Of a stretch of 37,378 bases of DNA, positions 24,257 to 31,942 are shown in pieces. Made by a program: the position numbers and the translations under genes. The stretch lies in assembly GCA_001823105.1 (NCBI GenBank), contig MHTO01000019.1, positions 5,079 to 42,456 of the forward strand, written 5' to 3'. Source of the stretch: Candidatus Wildermuthbacteria bacterium GWA2_46_15. GTDB taxonomy: Bacteria > Patescibacteriota > Minisyncoccia > Minisyncoccales > GWA2-46-15. Numbering within the stretch: the first letter of the stretch is position 1; every line of letters starts with the position of its first letter. The notes beneath the pieces are model-generated. The model saw only the letters and a list, made by a program, of their open reading frames with translations, searched no databases and was not told the DNA's origin.

Positions 24257-24823
24257 TTATTGACCATTAGGCCGCAGAAGAAAACTTAAATCTCTGGGCA
24301 TTTTCTTTAACGGTTTTTTCTCTTTCAATTTGGGCAGTTTCTTGTAATTCTTATCTTTTTGCCAGCCCGAAACAGTGTAGTAATAACCGAAACCGCCTAG
24401 TTTTTCGATATTACGGTAATCGCTCTCGCATCTTTTGTCCATCCAGGTAGCGATTTTCAAATCTTTTTTCATGGGGTTAATGGTGACGTGGGAATAGCCC
24501 GAAGGGGAGAGTGCGGCCTGTCCTTTTTTGGCCCGGACAAAGTAGACATCCTCGATCTGGTTACCCTCGTCTTTCTGCAAGAGGAAGATGGCTTCTCCTT
24601 TTAAGACGAGAAGGAGTTCCCGGCATTCTGGAGGATGTTCGTGGCCTTTGGTTTTGGGAAACTCGGCTCCCAGCATTTTGGGGAAGATGACGGTTTCGTC
24701 ATAGCGCAGATGGCCGCGGGACTTTAAGCCTCGCCAGACCTGATAGATGTTAAAATTGGGAGCCTTTTTGGCCCAACTCTGGTCAAAGAGAACTTTCCTT
24801 AAGTCATTAACAGATCGTTTCAT
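24257..24823 (-). CDS. Cupin-type (archaeal-type) glucose-6-phosphate isomerase
   Basis: Started at ATG 24823 because it overlaps the previous stop as ATGA; an in-frame GTG at 24832 is less likely. The 188-residue protein fits the GPI cupin family: LRYDETVIFPKMLGAEF, then TKGHEHPPECRELLLVLKGEA with likely metal ligands H61, H63 and E69, then SPSGYSHVTINP with H112, and SDYRNIEKLGGFGYYYT. The enzyme interconverts glucose-6-phosphate and fructose-6-phosphate with a bound metal, replacing the usual PGI. It would feed the same sugar-phosphate pool as the mutase at 19246. A basic C-terminal tail (about 30 residues) follows the fold. Co-transcribed with the binding-protein gene. Confidence 0.88.
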   Translation of the reverse strand: MKRSVNDLRKVLFDQSWAKKAPNFNIYQVWRGLKSRGHLRYDETVIFPKMLGAEFPKTKGHEHPPECRELLLVLKGEAIFLLQKDEGNQIEDVYFVRAKKGQAALSPSGYSHVTINPMKKDLKIATWMDKRCESDYRNIEKLGGFGYYYTVSGWQKDKNYKKLPKLKEKKPLKKMPRDLSFLLRPNGQ

Positions 24824-26856
24824 GGTTTCCACACTCTTTTAGTCGCAAGATACCAATTTTGGATGTCCTCAAATCTCTGGCTGGGGTCGGCAATCAGGCC
24901 CGCCTTGATGCCCCTGATCTCGGGGCTGGTCAGATAAACAAAGTCGGGGCGATAGAGGAAGACCGCCGGCGCATCGGCCAAAAGAATCTCCTGGAATTTC
25001 TCCAGCTTTTCTTTTCTGACACCTTCATCATTGGTTTGTCGGGCTTCTTCTAAAAATTTATCCGCCTCTTTGTTCTCATAGAGAGCCAAATTGAGCCCGG
25101 GATCCTTTTTCTGAAGCGAATGCCAGAAAGGAAAGAGATCCGGTATTTGGCCCAGGACTTCGCCGAAGAGAAGGGCGTCATATTCCCGGGGTTTGAGAAA
25201 ATCCGAATTTAATTGGGAAAAGCTGAAAGACCTAATTTCCACTTTGGCGCCAATCTCGGCCCACTGTTTTTTCAAGATTTCCGCGGTCTTCAAAAGAACG
25301 GGATCATCCACCGTGACCAAAGAGAATTTCAAGGCCAGAGTTTGCTGGTTCGGGCCAAAGCAGATTTTGTTCAGTTTCTGGCGCGTTAAGGGTCCGGTTT
25401 CGCCGTTGCCGCTGATTAGTCCGGCCGGGGTCAAGATATCCGCGCGGTACTTTTCCTGGAATTTAATGACGGCTTCGCGCGTTTTAGGGCCAAAGACGCC
25501 GGTGATTTCGCCCTCCGGATAGATTCCAGGGTCCCGGGCCAGACACTTTTGCAATTCCTTGACTTCGGCTCCCTGGGAGCTTTTGGAAAGCGTGTTTTTG
25601 AATTCAAAGCTCAATTTTTTCTCAACCGTCTTTTCCCAGACATTAGTTTGAGGATTAAGCTTGAAACCCACTTTTTTCAGAAGATCCCTGGCTTTATTGG
25701 GGCTGAAGCGGTAAGTGATTTGGGGTTCCTCAAAGCCGAAAAGATCCGGCAGGATCGGCGAATCCACCGCCACCCCGCTGTTCCCGAGAACCTGGTCAAT
25801 GATTTCCTTTTTGTTAACGGCGTAGTTGAGGGCCAGCCGGACATTCTTTTCCGCTAAGACCAAAGCATTCTTCTGGTTGAAGAAAACGGCGAAATAGCGG
25901 GGCAGATCAAAATGATGAATGACGAAGTCGCGGTTTTCAAAGAGGAGTTGTTTTTCCGGGGCAGAAAGGACAAGGGCCTGAATTTCCCGATTTTGCGCCG
26001 CCTCAATTAAGTCTTTTTCCTGTTCAAAAAAGGCAAAGGTGATTTCCTTGATTTTAGGGAGCTCGGCGTGATAACGGGGGTTAATCTCGAGGGTTAATGA
26101 TTTGATCCGGCCCGACTGGTCTTTTTCCTGAATGATTCTCGCCACTCGATAGGGGCCGGAGCCGACGGGTTTTAAGTTGAAAATGGCCAGAGGGAAGTTT
26201 TCGGCCGTGATCTCTTCCCACGTCTTTTTGGGAATGATCTTTAAGGTCAGGCTTTCCAGGAAGCCGGGATAGACATTCTTTAATTTGAAACGGACGGTGA
26301 GATCGGAGACTCTTTCGGTCTCAATGCCGAGCCAGCTGGGCCTTAAAGGACTTTTATAATCGGGGTTTTGAATGGTCTTAATGGTGAAAATGACATCATC
26401 GCTGGTCAGAGGAGAACCGTCTTGAAAGACGAGATTTTCTTTTAAATTAATTTCCCAGGTCTGGCCGTCTTGGCTGACCTGGTAACCTTTGGCCAGGTCC
26501 GGCTGGATTTGGCCGTCGACGGAATATTTCATCAGGCCCGAAAAGATCAATTCCGTCAAATCGCGGTCGATGTCATTGGCCGGAGCAAAAATGGGGTTGA
26601 TGAATCGGGGCTGACCGATCATACCCTCGGTGAATTCTCCTCCGGCGGCAGCGCGGACCTCGGTATGCTTAAAATAGAAGTTAACGGTCAAAAAGGCAGA
26701 AGAAACCAAACCCAAAACAAGAAAGATGAAAAAAGCCTTTTTCTCTCTGCGGCCGAGAATTTTAAAAAACTTCCGGTACTGGCCTTGTTCGGGCAAAGTT
26801 TTGAGTTTTTCGATAAGATCCCTTAATCCCAGTCGGGAGGGAAGGAAAGAAAACAT
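24820..26856 (-). CDS. Membrane-anchored oligopeptide-binding protein (SBP family 5) with internal peptidoglycan-binding domain
   Basis: A 678-residue protein. Residues 41-61 form one membrane segment after a basic cytoplasmic N-terminus, with no lipobox. The SBP_bac_5 fold follows: IGQPRFINPIFAPANDIDRDLTELIFSGL, VFQDGSPLTSDDVIFTIKTI, VRLALNYAVNKKEIIDQVLG. At about 415-497 a peptidoglycan_binding_1 domain interrupts it (LSKSSQGAEVKELQKCLARD, GVFGPKTREAVIKFQEKY), after which the SBP fold resumes. It probably sits outside the membrane, tied to the wall, capturing peptides. No permease or ATPase genes are in the window. It lies two bases after secG and overlaps the cupin gene by four. Confidence 0.88.
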   Translation of the reverse strand: MFSFLPSRLGLRDLIEKLKTLPEQGQYRKFFKILGRREKKAFFIFLVLGLVSSAFLTVNFYFKHTEVRAAAGGEFTEGMIGQPRFINPIFAPANDIDRDLTELIFSGLMKYSVDGQIQPDLAKGYQVSQDGQTWEINLKENLVFQDGSPLTSDDVIFTIKTIQNPDYKSPLRPSWLGIETERVSDLTVRFKLKNVYPGFLESLTLKIIPKKTWEEITAENFPLAIFNLKPVGSGPYRVARIIQEKDQSGRIKSLTLEINPRYHAELPKIKEITFAFFEQEKDLIEAAQNREIQALVLSAPEKQLLFENRDFVIHHFDLPRYFAVFFNQKNALVLAEKNVRLALNYAVNKKEIIDQVLGNSGVAVDSPILPDLFGFEEPQITYRFSPNKARDLLKKVGFKLNPQTNVWEKTVEKKLSFEFKNTLSKSSQGAEVKELQKCLARDPGIYPEGEITGVFGPKTREAVIKFQEKYRADILTPAGLISGNGETGPLTRQKLNKICFGPNQQTLALKFSLVTVDDPVLLKTAEILKKQWAEIGAKVEIRSFSFSQLNSDFLKPREYDALLFGEVLGQIPDLFPFWHSLQKKDPGLNLALYENKEADKFLEEARQTNDEGVRKEKLEKFQEILLADAPAVFLYRPDFVYLTSPEIRGIKAGLIADPSQRFEDIQNWYLATKRVWKP

Positions 26857-26858
26857 TT

Positions 26859-27110
26859 TTAGAGGAGTAGGTTCAAGAGAGCCGTGGCAATGAAGATGAA
26901 GCCCAGAAAAATGGTAAAAAAGAAAATCTTTTTAGATATTCCCCGCAGTTTGCCCGTGCCGGTAAAGCTCTGGCCAAAGGCCGATCCTAAGGATTCGCCG
27001 CGAGGTTGAAGCAAGACCAATGAAGTTAAAAGTACGGCAATGACAATCTGGATGACCGGCAAAAAGGGCTTGATTTGAGAGAGAGCGGCCACTAAGTTTT
27101 GTAGATTCAT
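26859..27110 (-). CDS. secG: Preprotein translocase subunit SecG
   Basis: An 83-residue protein with two membrane segments (about 17-36 and 63-82) and the diagnostic cytoplasmic loop VLLQPRGESLGSAFG followed by GKLRGISKKIFF. SecG joins SecYE to help preprotein export. The C-terminus is short. It is ten bases from the YvlD-like gene and two from the binding-protein gene, so these lie in one operon. Confidence 0.93.
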   Translation of the reverse strand: MNLQNLVAALSQIKPFLPVIQIVIAVLLTSLVLLQPRGESLGSAFGQSFTGTGKLRGISKKIFFFTIFLGFIFIATALLNLLL

Positions 27111-27120
27111 GGTTTATCTT

Positions 27121-27468
27121 TTATTTATCGGGCATCCACTTTGTTAGCGCAAAGATGACGAGCCAAATAATAACGGTGGTCCAGAAGAGAGGAACAATTC
27201 CCGTGATGACCAGTTCCGTAAAGGCAATATCCACCAGCCAGACCAAGAGCATGTTAATGATAAAACCGAAAAGGCCCAAGGTCAAAATCTTTAAAGGCAG
27301 GGTCAGAACGTTGAGCAGGGGCCGGAGAAAGAAGTTGACGGCTCCCAGAACCGCGCCAATCAGGACAAAGGTTTTCCCATCACCGAGAACATCAACTCCC
27401 GGAACGAAACGATCGGCCAACCAGAGGCCGGCCGTACTGCCGGCAATTTGCAAGAGGAGAGACCACAT
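27121..27468 (-). CDS. YvlD-like four-TM membrane protein (phage holin superfamily IV)
   Basis: A 115-residue protein with four hydrophobic segments. LADRFVPGVDV, GAVLGAVNFFLRPLLNVLTLPLKILTLGLFGFIINML is the family signature (quoted in parts). The holin name reflects homology only. YvlD proteins in bacilli belong to the cell-envelope stress response; the function is not established. First gene of the yvlD-like/secG/binding-protein/cupin operon. The promoter places the start site at the ATG within one base. Confidence 0.87.
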   Translation of the reverse strand: MWSLLLQIAGSTAGLWLADRFVPGVDVLGDGKTFVLIGAVLGAVNFFLRPLLNVLTLPLKILTLGLFGFIINMLLVWLVDIAFTELVITGIVPLFWTTVIIWLVIFALTKWMPDK

Positions 27469-27473
27469 TCTTC

Positions 27474-27502
27474 ATGATAGCAAGACTTTTCTCTCGGGTC
27501 AA
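27474..27502 (-). promoter_or_regulatory. Promoter of the YvlD-like/secG operon (leaderless)
   Basis: On the minus strand TTGACC (27497-27502), 17 bp, TATCAT (27474-27479). Five bases separate the -10 box from the ATG at 27468. Confidence 0.72.
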
Positions 27503-27509
27503 GGGTGAC

Positions 27510-28502
27510 TTATTCGATCAGTTCGGGCTGGAAAAATTTATTTATTTTTATTTCTTTGGTGATGACTTTTTTTATCTTTTTATTCTCAATAGTAATCTCC
27601 ACGACCTCCCCTTGCGTCGTTTCTTTTGAGAAGCCCTGATCAAAGACGAAATTGCCCAGGCCGTAGAAAATGTAGCCCGAACGATATTCTTCTGATTCTT
27701 GGACGATATGGCTGTGATGGTTGACGACGATGTTGGCGCCGGCGTCAATGAAAGCCCGCGAAAAAGTGGTCTGAGAAAGAGTCGGTTCTTTGGCGTATTC
27801 CTGGCCGGCGTGAAGAGAAACAATGACGACGTCGGTCAGCTCCCGGGCCAGGGTCAGGTCGGCTTTAATTCTTTCGAGGTTGTTTTCCGAAACTCGGGCA
27901 ATACCGATGTTTTCCGCCAGAGCCTGCCAAGCAAAGGGGGCTTGGTCGGTGTAGGCGAAAAAAGCGATGCGGGTGTCCCGGACGGTCTTGATCGTCGTGA
28001 AATAGGCCTGGCTTTCGGTTCCGGCCCCCACCGGCGAGATGCCCGCGTCGATCAGGCGATTCAAGCTGTCTTGGAGCGCCTCTCGGCCGTAATCCAGGGC
28101 GTGGTTATTGGCCAGGGAAAGAACATTGAAACCGGCAAACTTTAAGCCCTCAATGGCTTGGGGGTCGGCGCGGAAGGAATAAATACTGCCCACTTTCGTG
28201 CCCCGGTCAGAAATCTGGCTTTCCAGGTTGCCAAAGACGAGGTCCGCCTTTTTCATTTCGTCCGCCATCTTCAAAAAGGGGAATTTAAAGTCACCCTGAC
28301 CCTCCTTTTCAATCATATATTTAACTCCGCGGTCGAGCATGATGTCGCCGGCCAAAAAGAGTTTGACTGATTTTTCCGCCGGGCTTGGTTCGGGAACCGT
28401 AGTCTTAATCTCAATGGTCGTTGTCCTTAAGAAGAAAAAAGTCAGAGCCAGAACCAAGACGCTCAAAGAAACACCCGAAACTATTTTTACAGATTTGGTC
28501 AT
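27510..28502 (-). CDS. CapA family protein (metallophosphatase-like)
   Basis: A 330-residue protein. An N-terminal membrane or signal segment (residues 6-26) is followed by the PGA_cap domain: LFLAGDIMLDRGV, DLVFGNLESQIS, VLSLANNHALDYGREAL, VIVSLHAGQEY, VVNHHSHIVQ and YGLGNFVFDQ. The Asp, Asn and His residues of these blocks form the calcineurin-like metal centre. Relatives are linked to poly-gamma-glutamate capsule synthesis, but no other capsule genes are here, so the substrate is unknown. It should act outside the membrane. SD AAGGAAG lies six bases before the start. Divergent from uvrA. Confidence 0.9.
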   Translation of the reverse strand: MTKSVKIVSGVSLSVLVLALTFFFLRTTTIEIKTTVPEPSPAEKSVKLFLAGDIMLDRGVKYMIEKEGQGDFKFPFLKMADEMKKADLVFGNLESQISDRGTKVGSIYSFRADPQAIEGLKFAGFNVLSLANNHALDYGREALQDSLNRLIDAGISPVGAGTESQAYFTTIKTVRDTRIAFFAYTDQAPFAWQALAENIGIARVSENNLERIKADLTLARELTDVVIVSLHAGQEYAKEPTLSQTTFSRAFIDAGANIVVNHHSHIVQESEEYRSGYIFYGLGNFVFDQGFSKETTQGEVVEITIENKKIKKVITKEIKINKFFQPELIE

Positions 28503-28527
28503 GGTTCTTCCTTGATATTACCAGAGA

Positions 28528-28556
28528 TTGAAATTTTTCTGAAATTATGCTACAAT
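28528..28556 (+). promoter_or_regulatory. uvrA promoter
   Basis: TTGAAA (28528-28533), 17 bp, TACAAT (28551-28556) preceded by TGC. The expected leader to the ATG at 28617 is about 54 nt. No LexA-type box is evident. Confidence 0.7.
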
Positions 28557-28616
28557 GCCCAACATTGCTAAGGTTCTGCGAGCGGAGCGAGCAGGTTCTT
28601 ATCATATTCGATTGCC

Positions 28617-31514
28617 ATGTCGGAAAATTATATTAAAATCCGGGGAGCGAGAGTTCATAACTTACAGAATATCGACGTTGATATTCCCAAAAACAAATTG
28701 GTCGTCATCACCGGTTTATCCGGCTCGGGGAAATCTTCTTTAGCTTTTGACACTCTTTATGCCGAAGGTCAAAGAAGATATCTCGAAAGTCTTTCGGCTT
28801 ACGCCCGGCAGTTTTTGGGCGTCATGCAGAAACCGGACGCGGACAAGATCGAGGGCATTTCTCCTTCCATCGCCATTGATCAGAGAAAAGCCAGTCACAA
28901 TCCCCGGTCCACCGTCGGCACGATCACCGAAATCTATGATTATTTAAGGCTTCTCTTTGCCCGCGTAGGCTTGCCGCACTGTCCCCAATGCGGCCGATTG
29001 GTCAGTCGCCAGACGATTGACCAGATTGCCTCACAGATCCGGCAGCTGCCTTCCCAGAGAGAAATCATTATTCTGGGACCGGTCATCCGGGGCAAAAAAG
29101 GAGAACACATCGGGGTCTTAGAAGAAATCAAAAAGGCGGGTTTCCTGCGCGTCCGGATTGACGGCATTGTTTTTCGCACTGAAGAGGCTTTGGAGAAAAC
29201 TTTGGACCGGCAGAAAAAGCATAATCTCGAAGTCGTCATTGACCGCCTGGTCATTGATAAAGAGTTGGATAAATCGAGATTGGTTGATTCCTTGGAAACG
29301 GCCCTAAAACTGGGCAAGGGCATTGTAATCATAAGCGCAAAGCGCAAAACGCAAAGCGCAAAGCTTGAATACGAAGACTTGATCTTTTCGGAACATTTTG
29401 CCTGCGAAGAGTGCGGCCTGTCTTTGCCCGAATTAGAACCACGTCTCTTTTCTTTTAACTCGCCCTACGGGGCGTGTCCGGCTTGCCAAGGGTTGGGGCA
29501 GAAACTGGAAGTTGACCCGAAATTAGTCCTGCCCAACCCGAATCTGACTTTGGGCGAAGGCGCCATTTTTCCCTGGGCCCACGCCTCGCACCGGACCGGG
29601 CGCCAGGGATTCTTTTGGTTCAGGCTGCAGAACCTTTCCGAGAAATACCAAATTCCTCTGGATGTGCCGGTCAAAGAACTTTCTGAAAACGATCTCCGGC
29701 AGATTCTTTACGGAGACAGCCAGATCGAAGGCGTCATTCCCTGGTTGAGGAGAAGATACCACGAGACGGATTCAGATTACGCCCGGGCCGAAATTGAACA
29801 GTACATGGTGGAGAAAATCTGTGAGGCGTGCCGCGGCAAGAGGCTGAAGCCGGAAGCACTGGCAGTGACTGTTTTAAATAAGTCTATTGCCGATATTGTC
29901 GGTATGTCGATTGCGCAAATCAAGGGATTTTTTGAAGGCTCATTGGTTCAAACTCAAAGCGCAAAACGCAAACCTTGGTCCCGAGAAAACGAAATCGCCA
30001 TAGCAAAGCCGATCATTAAAGAAATTCTCAGCCGGCTGCAGTTTTTAATTGACGTGGGGCTGGATTACCTTTCTTTGAACCGTCAGGCTTCGACCTTGGC
30101 CGGGGGAGAAGAGCAGCGCATTCGCCTGGCCACTCAGCTGGGTTCTCAGTTGACCGGTGTTTTGTACATCCTGGACGAACCCTCGGTGGGCTTGCATTCC
30201 CGGGATCAGGGCCGGTTGATTGAAAGCCTCAAAAAATTGCGCGACCTGGGCAATAGCATCATCGTCGTTGAGCACGATGCCCAGACGATTCGGGCTTCAG
30301 ACTGGGTCATTGATATTGGCCCGGGCGCGGGCAAACACGGCGGCCGCGTCACCTTCACCGGGACTCCCCGGCAACTGTTGAAATCCAAGACCCTGACCGG
30401 AGACTATCTAGCGGGACGGAGAAAAGTCGCCGTGCCGGCTCCAAGTAAAAACTCCCCAAGGTCGAACCTTATTATTAAAGGCGCCCGGGAGCACAACTTA
30501 AAGAACATTGACGTTAAGATCCCGCTGGGGAAATTTGTCTGCGTCACGGGCGTTTCCGGTTCGGGCAAATCTTCTTTGGTCAATGATGTTTTGGCCAAAG
30601 CCTGCTTGAAGAAGTTTTACCGGGCCAAAGAAGAGCCGGGCCGGCACGAAACCATTTTGGGTTTGGAGAATCTGAATAAGGTCGTTTTGGTTGATCAATT
30701 GCCGATTGGCCGGACGCCCCGGTCAAACCCGGCCACTTATACCGGCGCCTTTGCCTATATCCGCGATCTTTTTGCCAAGACCAAGGAGGCGAGGATCCGG
30801 GGATTTGGACCGGGGAGGTTTAGTTTCAACGTCTCCGCCAAAGGCGGATCCGCCTCTGGAGGAAAGGGCGGCCGCTGTGAAGCCTGCGAGGGCCAGGGCG
30901 AAATCAAGATTGAAATGTATTTTCTGCCCGATCTCTATCAGGAATGCCAGGAGTGCAAGGGCCAGAGATTTAACCAGGAAACTTTGTCGATTGAATACAC
31001 GCCCCTGGGCCAGGCCAAAGGCAAAAACATTGCCCAGATTCTTTCTTTGACGATTGAGGAAGCTCTGTCGTTTTTTAAAAACATTCCGGGGCTTTGGCAA
31101 AAACTTCAGACCTTAAATGACGTTGGCCTGAGCTATCTCGAACTGGGCCAACCGGCTATTTCCCTGTCCGGGGGAGAAGCCCAGCGCATCAAGTTAGCCG
31201 CGGAGCTCTCTCGGCGAGACACGGGTAAAACCCTTTACGTCCTCGACGAACCCACCACCGGCCTGCATTTTGAAGATGTCCGGAAACTGGTTGAAGTTTT
31301 GCGCCGCTTGGTGGATAAAGGGAACACCGTTCTGGTCGTCGAACACAATTTAGAATTAATTAAAAACTCGGACTGGATTATTGATCTGGGTCCGGAAGGC
31401 GGAGAAAAGGGCGGTCAGATTGTCATCGCGGGCACCCCTCGCGAAATATCCAGAACTACCCGGTCCCATACCGGCCGATATCTTAAAGAGGCCTTGGCGG
31501 GCAGAATTCTTTAG
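28617..31514 (+). CDS. uvrA: Excinuclease ABC subunit A
   Basis: A 965-residue UvrA. The first ATPase half has TGLSGSGKSSLAFDT and the zinc-type knots CPQC, CEEC and CPAC. ABC signatures appear as LAGGEEQRIRLA and LSGGEAQRIKLA. The second half has TGVSGSGKSSLVND and the C-terminal zinc finger CEAC...CQEC. It senses DNA damage with UvrB in nucleotide excision repair. Four stretches look like repeat insertions, all in frame: residues 240-249 (SAKRKTQSAK), 446-452 (TQSAKRK), the interdomain linker near 613-618, and 740-749 (SAKGGSASGG). The last one directly precedes KGGRCEAC. Only the added stretches disturb family alignment; the motifs are intact. Confidence 0.98.
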   Translation: MSENYIKIRGARVHNLQNIDVDIPKNKLVVITGLSGSGKSSLAFDTLYAEGQRRYLESLSAYARQFLGVMQKPDADKIEGISPSIAIDQRKASHNPRSTVGTITEIYDYLRLLFARVGLPHCPQCGRLVSRQTIDQIASQIRQLPSQREIIILGPVIRGKKGEHIGVLEEIKKAGFLRVRIDGIVFRTEEALEKTLDRQKKHNLEVVIDRLVIDKELDKSRLVDSLETALKLGKGIVIISAKRKTQSAKLEYEDLIFSEHFACEECGLSLPELEPRLFSFNSPYGACPACQGLGQKLEVDPKLVLPNPNLTLGEGAIFPWAHASHRTGRQGFFWFRLQNLSEKYQIPLDVPVKELSENDLRQILYGDSQIEGVIPWLRRRYHETDSDYARAEIEQYMVEKICEACRGKRLKPEALAVTVLNKSIADIVGMSIAQIKGFFEGSLVQTQSAKRKPWSRENEIAIAKPIIKEILSRLQFLIDVGLDYLSLNRQASTLAGGEEQRIRLATQLGSQLTGVLYILDEPSVGLHSRDQGRLIESLKKLRDLGNSIIVVEHDAQTIRASDWVIDIGPGAGKHGGRVTFTGTPRQLLKSKTLTGDYLAGRRKVAVPAPSKNSPRSNLIIKGAREHNLKNIDVKIPLGKFVCVTGVSGSGKSSLVNDVLAKACLKKFYRAKEEPGRHETILGLENLNKVVLVDQLPIGRTPRSNPATYTGAFAYIRDLFAKTKEARIRGFGPGRFSFNVSAKGGSASGGKGGRCEACEGQGEIKIEMYFLPDLYQECQECKGQRFNQETLSIEYTPLGQAKGKNIAQILSLTIEEALSFFKNIPGLWQKLQTLNDVGLSYLELGQPAISLSGGEAQRIKLAAELSRRDTGKTLYVLDEPTTGLHFEDVRKLVEVLRRLVDKGNTVLVVEHNLELIKNSDWIIDLGPEGGEKGGQIVIAGTPREISRTTRSHTGRYLKEALAGRIL
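29334..29365 (+). repeat. Coding AAAGCG/AAACGC repeat in uvrA, site 1
   Basis: AGCGCAAAGCGC and AAACGCAAAGCGC units, read as S240-A-K-R-K-T-Q-S-A-K249. The TQSAK part is in the same frame as in rpoC (10681). Confidence 0.82.
29949..29975 (+). repeat. Coding AAAGCG/AAACGC repeat in uvrA, site 2
   Basis: ACTCAAAGCGCAAAACGCAA (29952 onward) is read as T446-Q-S-A-K-R-K452, again the same frame. It lies before the conserved ENEIAIAKPIIKEI. Confidence 0.82.
30453..30470 (+). repeat. Partial hairpin repeat in the uvrA interdomain linker
   Basis: TCCCCAAGGTCG is identical to 19208-19219, and AAGGT-CGA-ACCTT makes a small hairpin. It codes for SPRSNL between the two ATPase halves. Confidence 0.55.
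30834..30863 (+). repeat. In-frame 30-bp double hairpin in uvrA
   Basis: Two tandem hairpins: TCCGCC-AAA-GGCGGA (30834-30848) and TCCGCC-TCT-GGAGGA (30849-30863). Together they are exactly ten codons, S740 to G749, placed between FNV and KGGRCEAC, which adjoin in E. coli UvrA. Confidence 0.85.
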
Positions 31515-31565
31515 CGGTTATTTTTTCAGTATTTGTGCGAAGCCGGGCCTTTGCTTTTCCGGCCC

Positions 31566-31594
31566 TTGACAGACGGTTGTCACTTCAATAAAAT
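31566..31594 (+). promoter_or_regulatory. groESL promoter
   Basis: TTGACA (31566-31571), 17 bp, TAAAAT (31589-31594). It lies about 50 bp upstream of groES, just ahead of the CIRCE-like element. Confidence 0.78.
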
Positions 31595-31607
31595 CAAGGT
31601 GACTCCA

Positions 31608-31634
31608 TTAGCAGTCAACACATTTAATTGCTAG
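31608..31634 (+). promoter_or_regulatory. Degenerate CIRCE-like HrcA operator
   Basis: Left arm TTAGCAGTC matches TTAGCACTC at eight of nine positions; a 9-nt spacer follows; right arm AATTGCTAG matches GAGTGCTAA at six of nine. Spacing and position (between promoter and groES) are those of the HrcA operator. hrcA is not in the window. Confidence 0.5.
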
Positions 31635-31645
31635 CTGAGAAAAAT

Positions 31646-31936
31646 ATGAACATCAAACCCTTAAGTGATCACGTTTTGATCGAACCCCTGCCCCAGGCCG
31701 AGAAGACCAAGGGCGGCATTTTTCTGCCCGAATCGGCGGAAAAAGAAAGGCCCGAACAGGGCCAGATTGTGGCCGTTGGCCCGGGTAAGAAATTAATTTC
31801 AGGCAAGATTATTCCTCTCAACGTCCAGGTGGGCGATAAGGTTTTGTTTACCAAATACGGACCCAACGAAATTAAAGTCGATGACAAAGAGTATCTCATC
31901 GCCAAAGAGGAGGATATACTGGCGGTAATTGAATAA
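31646..31936 (+). CDS. groES: Co-chaperonin GroES
   Basis: Started at ATG 31646 (MNIKPLSDHVLIEPL, 96 residues); an in-frame TTG at 31628 lies within the CIRCE-like arm and is not expected. KTKGGIFLPESAEKERPEQGQIVAVGPG holds the mobile loop (given in outline) and VGDKVLFTKYGPNEIKVDDKEYLI the roof and core strands. It caps GroEL during ATP-driven protein folding. groEL follows after six bases. Regulation is probably by heat shock through HrcA. Confidence 0.97.
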   Translation: MNIKPLSDHVLIEPLPQAEKTKGGIFLPESAEKERPEQGQIVAVGPGKKLISGKIIPLNVQVGDKVLFTKYGPNEIKVDDKEYLIAKEEDILAVIE

Positions 31937-31942
31937 TTTAAT

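Noticed and set aside
28572..28602. Hairpin in the uvrA leader (GCGAGCGGAGCGAGC)
   Set aside because: It is repetitive, but its arms pair for only three bases before mismatching, so no stable stem is supported.
31628..31645. Longer GroES from TTG 31628
   Set aside because: This TTG lies in the CIRCE-like arm, and GroES proteins begin with MxIKPLxD, as at 31646.
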